Shown: positions 9,122-17,889, counted from the first letter of the stretch. The stretch: DNA of 64,000 bases from Nereida sp965655635 (GCF_965655635.1 NZ_CBFHHE010000005.1:46028-110027), one strand, 5' to 3'. The notes: generated by a model not told the origin, from the letters alone. Program-made: numbers and translations.

Positions 9122-9153
9122 AAAAAGGGGCGGGACCGCGATTGGTCCCGCCC
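9122..9153 (-). terminator. Intercistronic hairpin/attenuator after binding-protein gene
   Basis: GGGCGGGACC at 9128-9137 pairs perfectly with GGTCCCGCCC at 9144-9153 (6-nt loop). On the minus strand the hairpin is followed by CTTTTTA. It lies 14 nt after the binding-protein stop and before the permease genes. It can partly terminate transcription or protect the upstream mRNA, so that more binding protein than permease is made. Confidence 0.75.
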
Positions 9154-9167
9154 GAAAGTCATAGCTC

Positions 9168-10421
9168 TTAGTTCAAGAAGCCCTGCTCTTTAGCAGCAGC
9201 TGTGTAGGCTGCTTCAACGTCTGACAACGCTTGCTCTGCGCTTTCTTTACCCTGCATGAAGTCTGAAAGCTCTGCACCAAGTGCGGAGTGCAACAGACCT
9301 TGGTAAGGCACCATTGGGTATGGCACTGAGTTAGCTGCAGCAGCTGCAAATACGCCTTTGGCTGCTTCAGTTGGCTCATAGCCATCAATCAACCAAACAG
9401 CTTGTGTCGCAACTTCTGCATCGTCGAGGATCGCTGGTTCAATCGCTTTTGTAAGCGCTTTGAATGTTGCCGTTGCGTCTTCGTCAGAGATGTTTTTGGA
9501 CACTGTCCAACCGTCCCACCACAGTGTTGTTGCAGGTGTATCACCGCCAGCAACAGTCATAGGGCCCGCAATCGCAAAACCGTCAACCACTTCTTGTGGC
9601 ACACCTTCTTCGGTAACAAGACCAGCTGCACGGCTGCCCCACATGTTCATCATTGCAACGTTGCCCGCACGGTATTCGGCGTTTGTTGCGTTTGAGTCAT
9701 GTGTGAGGAAGTCGGGTGACATGTACTCTGAAAGTGACTTCAACATGGTCAGCGTCGCGACGCCTTTTTCGTTGTTGATGTCTACTTCGGCTGAACCCGG
9801 CTTAAAGAACTCGCCGCCGTGGCCGATGTACATGTTGTTGAACTCCTGTGCGAGGTTCCAACCAGCTTTGTATGCGCCGCCAAGTGGGTTTTCCAAGATG
9901 CCCATGTCGCGGATCTTTTTCGCACCGGCCAGCATTTCTTCGTATGTTGTTGGCACTTCAACGCCAGCTTCTTCAAGAACATCCGCGCGGTACACCAGGT
10001 GCTGCGCGTTTGCCATGAAAGCAACTGCCATAACTTTGCCGTTCACGGTGATCAGCTGGTTTTTCTTGAGGTCTTGGCCGTACTCGGCAACCAGATCGTC
10101 AAGCGGGCGGATGACGTCTTCGTTCATCAATGCCACGATAGATGAGTTGGCAACGATTGCTGATGTGTACTCAGCAGGGTTGGATGTCATGCCAGCGACG
10201 TTGATCTTTTGGTGGTCCGCAGTAAGGTTTGTTTTCACCTCAACGTTGTCGTTTGCACATGCGACAGCACCTGCACCAACAGTTTGGATCGCTGGGAATT
10301 CGTTACCAACAATGTTTACACGACCTGCATCAATGCCGCAGTTCGAGTGGCCAGCGGCTTGCGCCGCAGCCGTAGCAGCGATGGAAATCGCCACCGCAGT
10401 TGTAATTTTTTTCAGAAACAT
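9168..10421 (-). CDS. Extracellular solute-binding protein (family 1), ABC importer
   Basis: 417-aa periplasmic protein with a clear Sec signal peptide (MFLKKITTAVAISIAATAAA, then QAAGH). It is a family-1 (CUT1) carbohydrate-type binding protein. Motifs include the hinge-region VYRADVLEEAGVEVPTTYEEM and NMWGSRAAGLV. The start is fixed by GGGAGAG just upstream and by the signal peptide; the frame stays open upstream but encodes nothing sensible. Ligand unknown. A strong hairpin separates it from the permeases, and the ATPase gene lies upstream. Confidence 0.88.
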   Translation of the reverse strand: MFLKKITTAVAISIAATAAAQAAGHSNCGIDAGRVNIVGNEFPAIQTVGAGAVACANDNVEVKTNLTADHQKINVAGMTSNPAEYTSAIVANSSIVALMNEDVIRPLDDLVAEYGQDLKKNQLITVNGKVMAVAFMANAQHLVYRADVLEEAGVEVPTTYEEMLAGAKKIRDMGILENPLGGAYKAGWNLAQEFNNMYIGHGGEFFKPGSAEVDINNEKGVATLTMLKSLSEYMSPDFLTHDSNATNAEYRAGNVAMMNMWGSRAAGLVTEEGVPQEVVDGFAIAGPMTVAGGDTPATTLWWDGWTVSKNISDEDATATFKALTKAIEPAILDDAEVATQAVWLIDGYEPTEAAKGVFAAAAANSVPYPMVPYQGLLHSALGAELSDFMQGKESAEQALSDVEAAYTAAAKEQGFLN

Positions 10422-10506
10422 AAGTCTCTCCCTGTTTGCTTTAAAAGGGCAGCGAGCCACCCAATTGACGCCCCACAATTGACTGCGGAGACATTTATTA
10501 GAAGGC

Positions 10507-11556
10507 TTACGCCTCCAATCGCTCACCAGTGTCCGAACGGAACAGGTGACAAATTTCTGCAGATATCGACACCGCAACCGGTGCGCCAATCTCTGTCCGG
10601 TAGTCTTTGCTGGCCTTCACATTAACCAACGCCCCACCAATACGGATAGCGACCATTGTTGCGTCGCCCAACAACTCCATGGTGTAGGCAGGCGCGTTCG
10701 CATCGCCCTTGCCGTCCACAACAGACGCATCTTCGGCGCGGAAACCCAAAGTGATCGGCCCATCAGGTGCTGTCAGTCCGCCGACCGAAATACCATCGGC
10801 ACTAAAGACGCCCGCCTTCATTTCACCTTCAACAAGGTTCATCGCAGGCGAGCCGATGAAGCTGGCCACAAATGTGTTTGCTGGCGCGTCGTAAATATCA
10901 GTTGGCGTACCAACCTGCTGAACAACACCCTGCTTCATAACAACAACGCGGTCCGCAAGTGTCATCGCCTCAATCTGATCGTGCGTGACGTAAATGGTCG
11001 TTACCTTAAGTTCGTGACTAAGGTTCTTGATCTGCGCACGGGTCGAGACGCGCAGCTTTGCGTCAAGGTTGGATAGCGGCTCGTCCATCAAGAAGACATT
11101 CGGTTCACGCACGATTGCACGCGCCAGCGCCACACGCTGTCGTTGACCGCCCGAAAGTTCCGCAGGCTTACGGTGCAAGAACGGCTCTAACTCAACCATC
11201 GCAGCTGCGCGCATCACACGCTCGTCGTGCTCTGCAGTTGGGACTTTGCGCACTTTTAACGGGAAGCGAATGTTGTCGTAGACATTCATGTTCGGGTAGA
11301 GACCGTAAGACTGGAACACCATCGAGATGTCACGGTCTTTTGGTTCAAGATCATTCACACGCTCGCCATCAATGATGATGTCACCCTCAGTGACGTCTTC
11401 GAGGCCAGCGATCATACGCATTGTCGTCGTCTTGCCGCAGCCAGATGGCCCGAGGAGGACGAGAAACTCCTGATCAGCGATCGTTAGGTCGAAATTCTGA
11501 ACCCCAACAAAACTACCCCACCGCTTACCAACATTCTTAAGCTGAATTTCAGCCAT
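10507..11556 (-). CDS. Sugar ABC transporter ATP-binding protein (UgpC/MalK type)
   Basis: 349-aa ATPase with Walker A GPSGCGKTTT, signature LSGGQRQRVALARA and Walker B VFLMDEPLSNLD, then the H-loop in YVTHDQIEAMTLADR. A C-terminal MalK-type regulatory (TOBE/OB) domain of about 110 residues follows. It energises the permeases encoded downstream on the same strand. The start was placed at MAEIQLKNVGKRWG with GGGGGAAG upstream. It is the first gene of the operon and is divergent from the SnoaL-like gene; a palindrome and a candidate promoter lie in between. Confidence 0.9.
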   Translation of the reverse strand: MAEIQLKNVGKRWGSFVGVQNFDLTIADQEFLVLLGPSGCGKTTTMRMIAGLEDVTEGDIIIDGERVNDLEPKDRDISMVFQSYGLYPNMNVYDNIRFPLKVRKVPTAEHDERVMRAAAMVELEPFLHRKPAELSGGQRQRVALARAIVREPNVFLMDEPLSNLDAKLRVSTRAQIKNLSHELKVTTIYVTHDQIEAMTLADRVVVMKQGVVQQVGTPTDIYDAPANTFVASFIGSPAMNLVEGEMKAGVFSADGISVGGLTAPDGPITLGFRAEDASVVDGKGDANAPAYTMELLGDATMVAIRIGGALVNVKASKDYRTEIGAPVAVSISAEICHLFRSDTGERLEA

Positions 11557-11587
11557 CACTTCCCCCTGCATCGTGGCCCGTGCGCCA

Positions 11588-11609
11588 TTTTTGCACACGT
11601 TTGCAAAAA
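11588..11609. promoter_or_regulatory. LacI-type operator palindrome
   Basis: A 22-bp near-perfect palindrome: left arm TTTTTGCA, centre CACGTT, right arm TGCAAAAA. The only asymmetry is the base pair flanking the central ACGT. The central CG and the TGCA-N-CG-N-TGCA layout resemble operators of LacI-family regulators. It sits between the divergent ATPase and SnoaL genes and abuts the -10 of the minus-strand promoter. No LacI-type gene lies in the window. Confidence 0.5.
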
Positions 11610-11637
11610 GGCTAGACTCGAGATGCTCTATTTGCAA
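11609..11637 (-). promoter_or_regulatory. Candidate promoter of the ABC importer operon
   Basis: On the minus strand TTGCAA (11637-11632), a 17-nt spacer and TAGCCT (11614-11609) fit a housekeeping sigma-70 promoter. The predicted transcription start falls inside the adjacent palindrome, which fits repression. Confidence 0.4.
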
Positions 11638-11678
11638 TTCGCTTTTTACACAAACAGCAAAAAACGCGAGATGCGCCG

Positions 11679-12638
11679 ATGACCGTTGATCCAAGAAACG
11701 CTCTGCAAACCTTGTGGACAGCAGGCGACGGAGCAGATGTTATCGCTGAAGATGCCGTATTTTCAGTAGCTTGGCCTGTGAACGAGTTAGTGGGGCGCGA
11801 CGCGATTTTTGAAAGCTTCATCACACCCATCCGCAATGCGCTTGCCGATGTTCATCGGCGCGACCTGATTTTTATCGGCGGGGACAATATTCGCGAACAA
11901 GGCGGGTACTGGTGTGCCGCGGTCACTCATTACGTTGGCAACTTCACCAAGCCTTTATTCGGGTTGCTGCCTTCCGATTCTTTGGTGTTTTTGCGCACAG
12001 GTGAATTCTACCACATTGAAAACGGTCAGATTACAGAAGCCAAAATCATCTTTGATTTGCCCGATGTTATGCACCAAGCGGGCTGCCTTCCCCTGCCCTC
12101 ACTGGGAACTGAGATTACATTTCCTGCCCCCGCCACACAGGATGGCCTTTGCCCGCAAACCGAAGGCGGCGATGCATCCCTAAATGTTGTGCAGCGGATG
12201 TTGGGCGCGCTTCATGTCTTTGACCCCGTCACCAAAACAAGCGCGAGCCAGACTGGCGAAGACGGCACATGGGCCGACGACATGATGTGGTACGGACCTG
12301 CCGGGATCGGGTCAAACTACCGCTGGGAAGGGTTTAGCAAAGATCACCGCGTGCCATTCCTTGATGCGTTTCCTGACCGCAAAGGTGGGAACCACTACTG
12401 CCGCATCGGGGATGCAAACTATGCTGCCGTTAGCGGCTGGCCGTCGATGACCATGACGTTTCAGGGCGACTATCTTGGCCAACCCGCCGATGGCCGCGCC
12501 CTTACCCTGCGCGTGATGGATTTCTACCGCGTCGCAGATAACCGCATCAAGGAAAACTGGGTAACATTGGACTACGGAGATCTGTTTGCGCAGATGGGTC
12601 GTGATCTGATCGCAGAGGCAAACGCACTGCGCAACTAA
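11679..12638 (+). CDS. Two-domain SnoaL-like (NTF2-fold) protein
   Basis: 319 aa with no signal peptide. It reads as two tandem SnoaL-like/NTF2-fold domains, roughly residues 5-140 and 165-310. Each half carries the pattern of helix, acid/aromatic pocket residues and a final strand with a conserved acidic residue (FYHIENGQITEAKIIFD in the first, DFYRVADNRIKENWVTLD in the second). SnoaL-like proteins include small cyclases, isomerases and hydrolases as well as non-enzymes, so the reaction is unknown. Divergent arrangement with the importer operon across a shared operator suggests that it acts on, or responds to, the imported compound. That link is inference. Confidence 0.7.
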   Translation: MTVDPRNALQTLWTAGDGADVIAEDAVFSVAWPVNELVGRDAIFESFITPIRNALADVHRRDLIFIGGDNIREQGGYWCAAVTHYVGNFTKPLFGLLPSDSLVFLRTGEFYHIENGQITEAKIIFDLPDVMHQAGCLPLPSLGTEITFPAPATQDGLCPQTEGGDASLNVVQRMLGALHVFDPVTKTSASQTGEDGTWADDMMWYGPAGIGSNYRWEGFSKDHRVPFLDAFPDRKGGNHYCRIGDANYAAVSGWPSMTMTFQGDYLGQPADGRALTLRVMDFYRVADNRIKENWVTLDYGDLFAQMGRDLIAEANALRN

Positions 12639-12703
12639 GTGTAAACAACAAAGGGCCGCCAAGCCAAACGGACCGGGGCGCTTTGATTTCCGGGCAGCTT
12701 TCT

Positions 12704-13759
12704 TTAACGAATACGCTCTTCCGATAGGCCGTCAAACACCATGACGCGATCCACGTCGAACGACAGGCCGACTAAATCGCCTTTGGCAGACCGGTGATCA
12801 CCACGCTCCTCGACAACAATTTTTTCGCCCGTTTTTGAAGACAGATAGGCGTACGACACGCCGCCGAGTGCTTCGGTCAACTCAACCGTAAATGTATCAC
12901 CATCGACAATCTGCGCGTGCTCGGGGCGCAGCCCAAGGCTAACCGCAGTGCCGTTTGAAGGTTGCTCAACAGATAGCTTCATATTCGTGCCAAACGCAGG
13001 CACGTCGAAGCCGTCTTTGATTGCCGTGCCATTCACAAAATTCATCGCGGGCGAGCCGATAAAGCCAGCCACAAATTTATTGTCAGGATCGCGGTAAAGG
13101 TCCATGGGCGCGCCCACTTGCTCAATTCGGCCTAAACGCAGCACAACGATCTTATCCGCAAGCGTCATCGCCTCGACCTGATCGTGAGTAACGTAGATCA
13201 TGGTGGCGCCGATTTCTTCGTGCAGACGTGCGATTTCCACACGCATTTCAACGCGCAATTCTGCGTCCAGGTTGGAAAGCGGCTCATCGAAAAGAAATAC
13301 TTCGGGCCCACGTACAATCGCACGGCCAATCGATACCCGCTGACGTTGCCCACCTGAAAGCGCGGCTGGCTTGCGAGCAAGGTACTCATCCAGCTTCAAA
13401 ATGCGCGACGCCTCAGCAACCTTTTGTTCAATCTCGGCTTTGGGATGGCCGTTCATTTTCAGGCCGAATCCCATGTTTTCTTTGACAGTCATGTGCGGGT
13501 AAAGCGCGTAGGTCTGAAATACCATCGAGACACCACGAAGCGATGGATCGAGCCGCGTCACATCACGGGGCCCAATGCTGATCTGTCCTTCAGTGGTTTC
13601 CTCAAGACCTGCCACCATCCGAAGCAACGTAGATTTGCCACAGCCAGAGGGGCCAACAAAAACGCAGAATTCGCCATCTTGGATATCCAGATCAATCCCG
13701 TGAATGACCTGCGTTTCGCCGTAGCGCTTGATGACGTTGTTTAGCTTAACACCAGACAT
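12704..13759 (-). CDS. Sugar ABC transporter ATP-binding protein for galactoside importer
   Basis: 351-aa MalK/UgpC-type ATPase: Walker A GPSGCGKSTL, signature LSGGQRQRVSIGRA, Walker B VFLFDEPLSNLD, H-loop YVTHDQVEAMTLADK, and a C-terminal MalK-type regulatory domain. It is encoded 15 nt downstream of iclR in the same direction; GAGGA precedes the ATG. It probably serves the permeases at 16114-17888, whose operon lacks an ATPase. It closely resembles the other ATPase in the window (10507-11556), and both lie next to complete importers, so exchange between them is possible. Confidence 0.9.
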   Translation of the reverse strand: MSGVKLNNVIKRYGETQVIHGIDLDIQDGEFCVFVGPSGCGKSTLLRMVAGLEETTEGQISIGPRDVTRLDPSLRGVSMVFQTYALYPHMTVKENMGFGLKMNGHPKAEIEQKVAEASRILKLDEYLARKPAALSGGQRQRVSIGRAIVRGPEVFLFDEPLSNLDAELRVEMRVEIARLHEEIGATMIYVTHDQVEAMTLADKIVVLRLGRIEQVGAPMDLYRDPDNKFVAGFIGSPAMNFVNGTAIKDGFDVPAFGTNMKLSVEQPSNGTAVSLGLRPEHAQIVDGDTFTVELTEALGGVSYAYLSSKTGEKIVVEERGDHRSAKGDLVGLSFDVDRVMVFDGLSEERIR

Positions 13760-13774
13760 GACTTAATCCTCTAC

Positions 13775-14563
13775 CTATTGGGCAACTGTGTCAGGGAAGC
13801 GCCAGTCTTGCACCTCAGCTGCAATCGCTGTTGTTGTTTGTTGTATGCGCGGCACAAGCTGCTCAAGCGCTGCCAGATTTGTGCGCGCAGTGGTCGATGT
13901 GACAGACAGCGCACCAAGCACGCGCCCCCGTTCGCTTAAAATGGGGCACGCCACACAAATGATGGTTGGCTCGTGTTCTTCGCGGTCAAATCCGTATCCG
14001 TGGGCGCGAATTTCTGCCAGTTGGGCTCGCAAGGAGGCCTCATCAGTCAGGGTGTGCTCCGTGAATTTATGAAACAATTGCAGCGGCATGATCTGGCTCA
14101 GCGTTTCTTCCGGGAGGTGCGCAAGCATGGCTTTGCCGACACCTGTGCAATACGCAGGCCCCACTTTGCCAGCGGATGAATACATCTCCACCGGTTCTGC
14201 CATGTTGCGCTTATCCACGTACAACACTTGCGCCTGATCCAGCTGCGCGAGGTGAACCGTTTCACCTGTTTCAGCGGCAAGCGCATCCAAATGCGGGCGC
14301 GCAATTGGTGCCAATGATGACGTCCGCCACGCCGCATGGGCCAAACGAACAAGCCGCACACCAAGCGAATAGCTCTGTCGATCAGGGTCGAACACCAACA
14401 TGCCCTCGCGGGTCAAAGTTTGCATAAGGCGGTACAGCGTCCCCTTGGGGTAGGGCGATGCGGCAAGCAGCTCTGCAAACCGAACGGGCCGATTGAACTC
14501 GGCTACGCGGTCGAGCACATCGAGCGCCTTGCCAACTGTTCCGCCACTCGCGTCCACGTTCAT
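13775..14563 (-). CDS. IclR-family transcriptional regulator
   Basis: 262 aa. The N-terminal winged helix-turn-helix (GKALDVLDRVAEFNRPVRFAELL...PKGTLYRLMQTL) is followed by the IclR effector domain with YCTGVGKAMLAHLPEE and the C-terminal GFDREEHEPTIICVACPI. The start at 14563 is set by GGGAGGA eight bases upstream; the frame is open for another 25 codons but lacks such a site. It is divergent from the galactoside operon and lies upstream of the ATPase gene, with a perfect inverted repeat in the shared region, so it is the likely regulator of both. Activator or repressor role and the inducer are unknown. Confidence 0.88.
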   Translation of the reverse strand: MNVDASGGTVGKALDVLDRVAEFNRPVRFAELLAASPYPKGTLYRLMQTLTREGMLVFDPDRQSYSLGVRLVRLAHAAWRTSSLAPIARPHLDALAAETGETVHLAQLDQAQVLYVDKRNMAEPVEMYSSAGKVGPAYCTGVGKAMLAHLPEETLSQIMPLQLFHKFTEHTLTDEASLRAQLAEIRAHGYGFDREEHEPTIICVACPILSERGRVLGALSVTSTTARTNLAALEQLVPRIQQTTTAIAAEVQDWRFPDTVAQ

Positions 14564-14607
14564 GATCACTTTCCTCCCAAGCGGGCTGACAACTTGCGAC
14601 AGCCCTG

Positions 14608-14637
14608 TTGACAAGCCTATGCGAGTCGGCGTTATCA
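14608..14637 (+). promoter_or_regulatory. Candidate promoter of the galactoside operon
   Basis: TTGACA at 14608-14613, an 18-nt spacer and TTATCA at 14632-14637. The start would be near 14644, which places the inverted repeat at 14655-14675 just downstream of +1, a repressing position. Confidence 0.4.
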
Positions 14638-14654
14638 TTTCAATATGTAAAACG

Positions 14655-14675
14655 TGGTTTCAAATAATGAAACCA
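14655..14675. promoter_or_regulatory. Perfect inverted repeat, likely IclR operator
   Basis: TGGTTTCA at 14655-14662, spacer AATAA, then the exact reverse complement TGAAACCA at 14668-14675. An AT-rich arm-spacer-arm repeat of about this size between an IclR gene and its divergent target is the usual operator form of the family. Confidence 0.6.
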
Positions 14676-14708
14676 AATACATAGTTGGAAGCACCTAGGG
14701 AGGATACC

Positions 14709-15974
14709 ATGCGTTCCATTTTGAAAGCGTCTGTAGCGGCGCTTGGATTTGCTGCACTTGCAACCGGCGCCGTCGCTGACGGCCACGGTAAGAAATTGTC
14801 AGGCAATCTGCGAATTATCTCTGACATGTCAAACCCTGCGCCTCGCGCAGTTATGGAAGGTCTTGCCAAAGAATTTGGCGAAAAGCACCCAGACCTGAAC
14901 ATTGATCTGGAAATCGTTGACCGCGAAGCGTGGAAGACACAGATCCGTAACGCCCTGACAGCCAACGCACCTGACGTTGTGAACTGGTATGCGGCAAACC
15001 GGATGGGCCCTTACGTGAACGCGGGTCTTTTTGAAGACATCTCCGACATGTATGAAAACGGTGACCTGCCCGGCCTTGATGCCGTAAAAGGCGCGATGAC
15101 CCTTGATGGCAAGCAGTGGGGCGTGCCCTATACATACTATCAGTGGGGTATGTACTACCGTGAAGACATGTTCAAAGAGTTGGGCCTAACTGAGCCAACC
15201 ACCTTTGAAGAAGAACTCGCCAACTGCCAAAAAATCGTCGACTCAGGTAAGAAATGTTACGCAATCGGCACCAAGTTCCTTTGGACTGCAGGCGGCTGGT
15301 TTGACTACCTGAACATGCGGACAAACGGCTTCGATTTCCACATGCAGCTCGCACGTGGTGAAGTTGAATGGACCGATGCACGTGTCCGCGAGACTTTTGC
15401 AAACTGGCGCAAGATCATCGACATGGGCGGCTACATTGACGACCACCAGTCATACAGCTGGCAAGAAGCGCTTAAGTTCATGACAGACGGTGAAGCCGCG
15501 TCATATTTGATCGGTAACTTCGCTGTAGCACCAATGCGCGATGCAGGCCTTAGCGATGATCAGATTGATTTCTATCAGTTCCCACTGATCGATGCGTCCC
15601 TGCCACAAGGCGAAGATGCGCCAACTGATACGTTCCACATCCCGGCCAATGCGTCGAACAAAGATAACGCCCGTGCGTTCCTGCAGTTCGTCACATCCGC
15701 TGATGTGCAAACAAAAATCAACTCTGGCGACGCACTTGGTCAGCTTCCGGTTAACGCAGCTTCAAGCGTAGACGCGGATGAGTTCCTTGAGCAGGGTTTT
15801 GCAATGCTGTCCGGCAATGCCAAAGGCGGCGTAGCGCAGTTCTTCGACCGTGACTTCCCCGCAGAGATGGCAAGCGTTGGCATGGAAGGTCTGCAAGAGT
15901 TCATGGTATTCCCAGATAACCTTGACGATATCCTTGAGCGCCTCGAAGACGCGCGTCAGCGTATCTACAAGTAA
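14709..15974 (+). CDS. Galactoside ABC importer solute-binding protein
   Basis: 421-aa periplasmic binding protein of family 1 with a signal peptide (MRSILKASVAALGFAALATG, cut near AVADG). Motifs include VPYTYYQWGMYYREDMFKEL, typical of CUT1 sugar-binding proteins, and a run of aromatic residues for sugar stacking. GGGAGGA stands eight bases before the ATG. First gene of the eleven-gene galactoside operon; the ligand, inferred from the cytoplasmic galactosidases downstream, is an alpha- and/or beta-galactoside. A stable hairpin follows the stop codon. Confidence 0.88.
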   Translation: MRSILKASVAALGFAALATGAVADGHGKKLSGNLRIISDMSNPAPRAVMEGLAKEFGEKHPDLNIDLEIVDREAWKTQIRNALTANAPDVVNWYAANRMGPYVNAGLFEDISDMYENGDLPGLDAVKGAMTLDGKQWGVPYTYYQWGMYYREDMFKELGLTEPTTFEEELANCQKIVDSGKKCYAIGTKFLWTAGGWFDYLNMRTNGFDFHMQLARGEVEWTDARVRETFANWRKIIDMGGYIDDHQSYSWQEALKFMTDGEAASYLIGNFAVAPMRDAGLSDDQIDFYQFPLIDASLPQGEDAPTDTFHIPANASNKDNARAFLQFVTSADVQTKINSGDALGQLPVNAASSVDADEFLEQGFAMLSGNAKGGVAQFFDRDFPAEMASVGMEGLQEFMVFPDNLDDILERLEDARQRIYK

Positions 15975-15981
15975 ACTAAAT

Positions 15982-16012
15982 GTCGGAGGGCGGCCCAGCG
16001 CTGCCCTCCGAC
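15982..16012 (+). terminator. Intercistronic hairpin after binding-protein gene
   Basis: GTCGGAGGGC (15982-15991) pairs with GCCCTCCGAC (16003-16012). No long T tract follows, so mRNA stabilisation or mild attenuation is more likely than full termination. It occupies the same position as the hairpin in the other importer operon. Confidence 0.65.
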
Positions 16013-16113
16013 TTCTAACAACGCACTCAAGATCAGCTTTTTCGAAAATCCGCTTCCAAAGACACAATCGGCTTTTCGCATAAGGTGACCGACCCAGCCC
16101 GGAGGCGACCAAC

Positions 16114-17040
16114 ATGACGGCCTTGCCCGACCCCACATCGCAACCACAACGCAGCTGGTACAAGCGTAACGAGATCGCAGTGACCCCATGGCTGTTTTTG
16201 CTGCCGGGGATGTTTTTCTTTGCGTTCTACGTCATTTATCCGATCTTTCAGTCGTTCTGGATTTCATTTCATGAGTGGGACGGATTGGGCGAAAAAGTAT
16301 GGGTGGGCACAGCAAATTACGAACGCCTTCTGGGTGGTGATCGCAAGTTTGAGACCTCTTTTTGGAACAACTTGAAATGGCTCTTTTTGTACTTGCTGGC
16401 TATTCCGGCAGGTCTGTCGATTGCGTTGCTGCTCAACCAAAAAGTACGCGGCATCCGGCTTTATAAATCGCTCTTTTTCTTTCCGTTCGTGTTGAGCCAA
16501 GTTGTTGTCGGTCTTGTATTTTCGTGGTTCTACCTTCCCCGCGAAGGATTACTGAACGCAATTCTCGCTGTGGTTGGCGCAGGCCCCGTTAATATCTTGG
16601 GTGATCCGTCAACCGCCACTTATGGTATTATTGCAGCCGGTCTATGGCCACAGACTGCCTATTGCATGATTTTGTATCTTACGGGCCTGAACGCCGTAGA
16701 CCCCGAACAAATTGAAGCCGCGCGCCTTGATGGCGCAAAGGGTCACCGCATGCTGTGGTATGTGGTGTTGCCCCAGCTGAAACCCGCCACGTTCATCGCC
16801 TTTGTGGTGACCATCATCGGCGCGCTACGTTCATTTGATTTGATCAGTGTTATGACCAATGGCGGCCCCTTCGGTTCAACCCGCGTCTTGAGTTTTTACA
16901 TGTACGAGGAATCTCTCTCGGAGTTCGGCTTCCGCATGGGATACGGCGCAGCAATTGCCGTGGTCCTTTTCTTCATTATGCTGTTCTTTATCGTCTACTT
17001 TTTGTGGTCGATGTACCAAGATGAAAGAGGAGGCCGCTAA
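16114..17040 (+). CDS. Galactoside ABC importer permease (MalF type)
   Basis: 308-aa inner-membrane permease with six helices (WLFLLPGMFFFAFYVIYPIF first) and EAA loop EAARLDGAKGHRMLWYVVLPQL. It belongs to the MalF/UgpA type of CUT1 importers. It ends with a TAATG overlap into the partner permease, so the two are translationally coupled. About 140 nt with a hairpin separate it from the binding-protein gene. Confidence 0.88.
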   Translation: MTALPDPTSQPQRSWYKRNEIAVTPWLFLLPGMFFFAFYVIYPIFQSFWISFHEWDGLGEKVWVGTANYERLLGGDRKFETSFWNNLKWLFLYLLAIPAGLSIALLLNQKVRGIRLYKSLFFFPFVLSQVVVGLVFSWFYLPREGLLNAILAVVGAGPVNILGDPSTATYGIIAAGLWPQTAYCMILYLTGLNAVDPEQIEAARLDGAKGHRMLWYVVLPQLKPATFIAFVVTIIGALRSFDLISVMTNGGPFGSTRVLSFYMYEESLSEFGFRMGYGAAIAVVLFFIMLFFIVYFLWSMYQDERGGR

Positions 17041-17888
17041 TGTTTCCGACCCCAATCGAAAAGACATCGCGCACGTGGCAATTGACGTACCAAGGCCTTC
17101 TGCCAATTGTTTTACTAATCTGGCTTTTGCCGCTGATCGCCGTGGCAACGTTCTCTATCAAACCGTCTGCCGACTTCACAAATGGCAACTACTGGGGACT
17201 GCCAACATCGTTTGAGCTGTTCACGAACTACGGCAAAGTTTTCTTCGAAAGCGATATGCCCCGCTACATGATCAACTCTGTGCTGATCACTGTTCCCACT
17301 GTGATTGGCGCCGTTGCTCTTTCAAGCATGACTGGGTTTGCGCTTGGGGTTTACCGCTTCAAAGGCAACCTCGCGATCTTCTTCTTATTTATCGCAGGCA
17401 ACTTTGTACCGTTCCAAATCTTGATGGTGCCAGTGCGGGATATCTCCGTGAACCTTGGACTTTATGACACCAAAGTCGGTTTGGTCCTTTTTCACATCGC
17501 GTTCCAAACGGGCTTTTGCACTTTGTTTATGCGCAACTTCATCAAAGCCCTACCATATGAATTAATCGAAGCCGCCCGCGTTGAAGGGATCGCAGAGTGG
17601 CGTATTTTCTGGTTTGTGGTTTTGCCCTTAATGAAGCCCGCCTTGGCCGCTTTGTCTGTGTTGATTTTTACTTTCATATGGAATGACTACTTCTGGGCAG
17701 TTGTGTTGACACAAGGTCCGGACGCGCAACCTGTCACTGCGGGGATCACCAGCTTTAACTCTCAATATCGTGCGGCATACCACCTAATGAGCGCTGGCTC
17801 TATTGTTGCTGCACTACCTCCTGTCGCGATGTTTTTCTTAATGCAAAAGCACTTCATCGCGGGGCTAACTCTCGGAGCTGTCAAATAG
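17040..17888 (+). CDS. Galactoside ABC importer permease (MalG type)
   Basis: 282-aa inner-membrane permease, MalG/UgpE type, with EAA loop EAARVEGIAEWRIFWFVVLPLM and the usual C-terminal FIAGLTLGAVK ending. Its start overlaps the previous stop by one base, and the alpha-galactosidase start follows its stop by a single base, so import and hydrolysis are produced together. Confidence 0.88.
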   Translation: MFPTPIEKTSRTWQLTYQGLLPIVLLIWLLPLIAVATFSIKPSADFTNGNYWGLPTSFELFTNYGKVFFESDMPRYMINSVLITVPTVIGAVALSSMTGFALGVYRFKGNLAIFFLFIAGNFVPFQILMVPVRDISVNLGLYDTKVGLVLFHIAFQTGFCTLFMRNFIKALPYELIEAARVEGIAEWRIFWFVVLPLMKPALAALSVLIFTFIWNDYFWAVVLTQGPDAQPVTAGITSFNSQYRAAYHLMSAGSIVAALPPVAMFFLMQKHFIAGLTLGAVK

Positions 17889-17889
17889 C

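Noticed and set aside
9460..10482. 340-codon open frame on the plus strand opposite the solute-binding protein
   Set aside because: Low-complexity Ser/Ala/Thr translation typical of the antisense of an Ala-rich secreted protein.
12704..13759. Second sugar ABC ATPase as a duplicate of 10507-11556
   Set aside because: The two are typical CUT1 ATPases with differing sequences and separate neighbours; no flanking repeats indicate a recent duplication.
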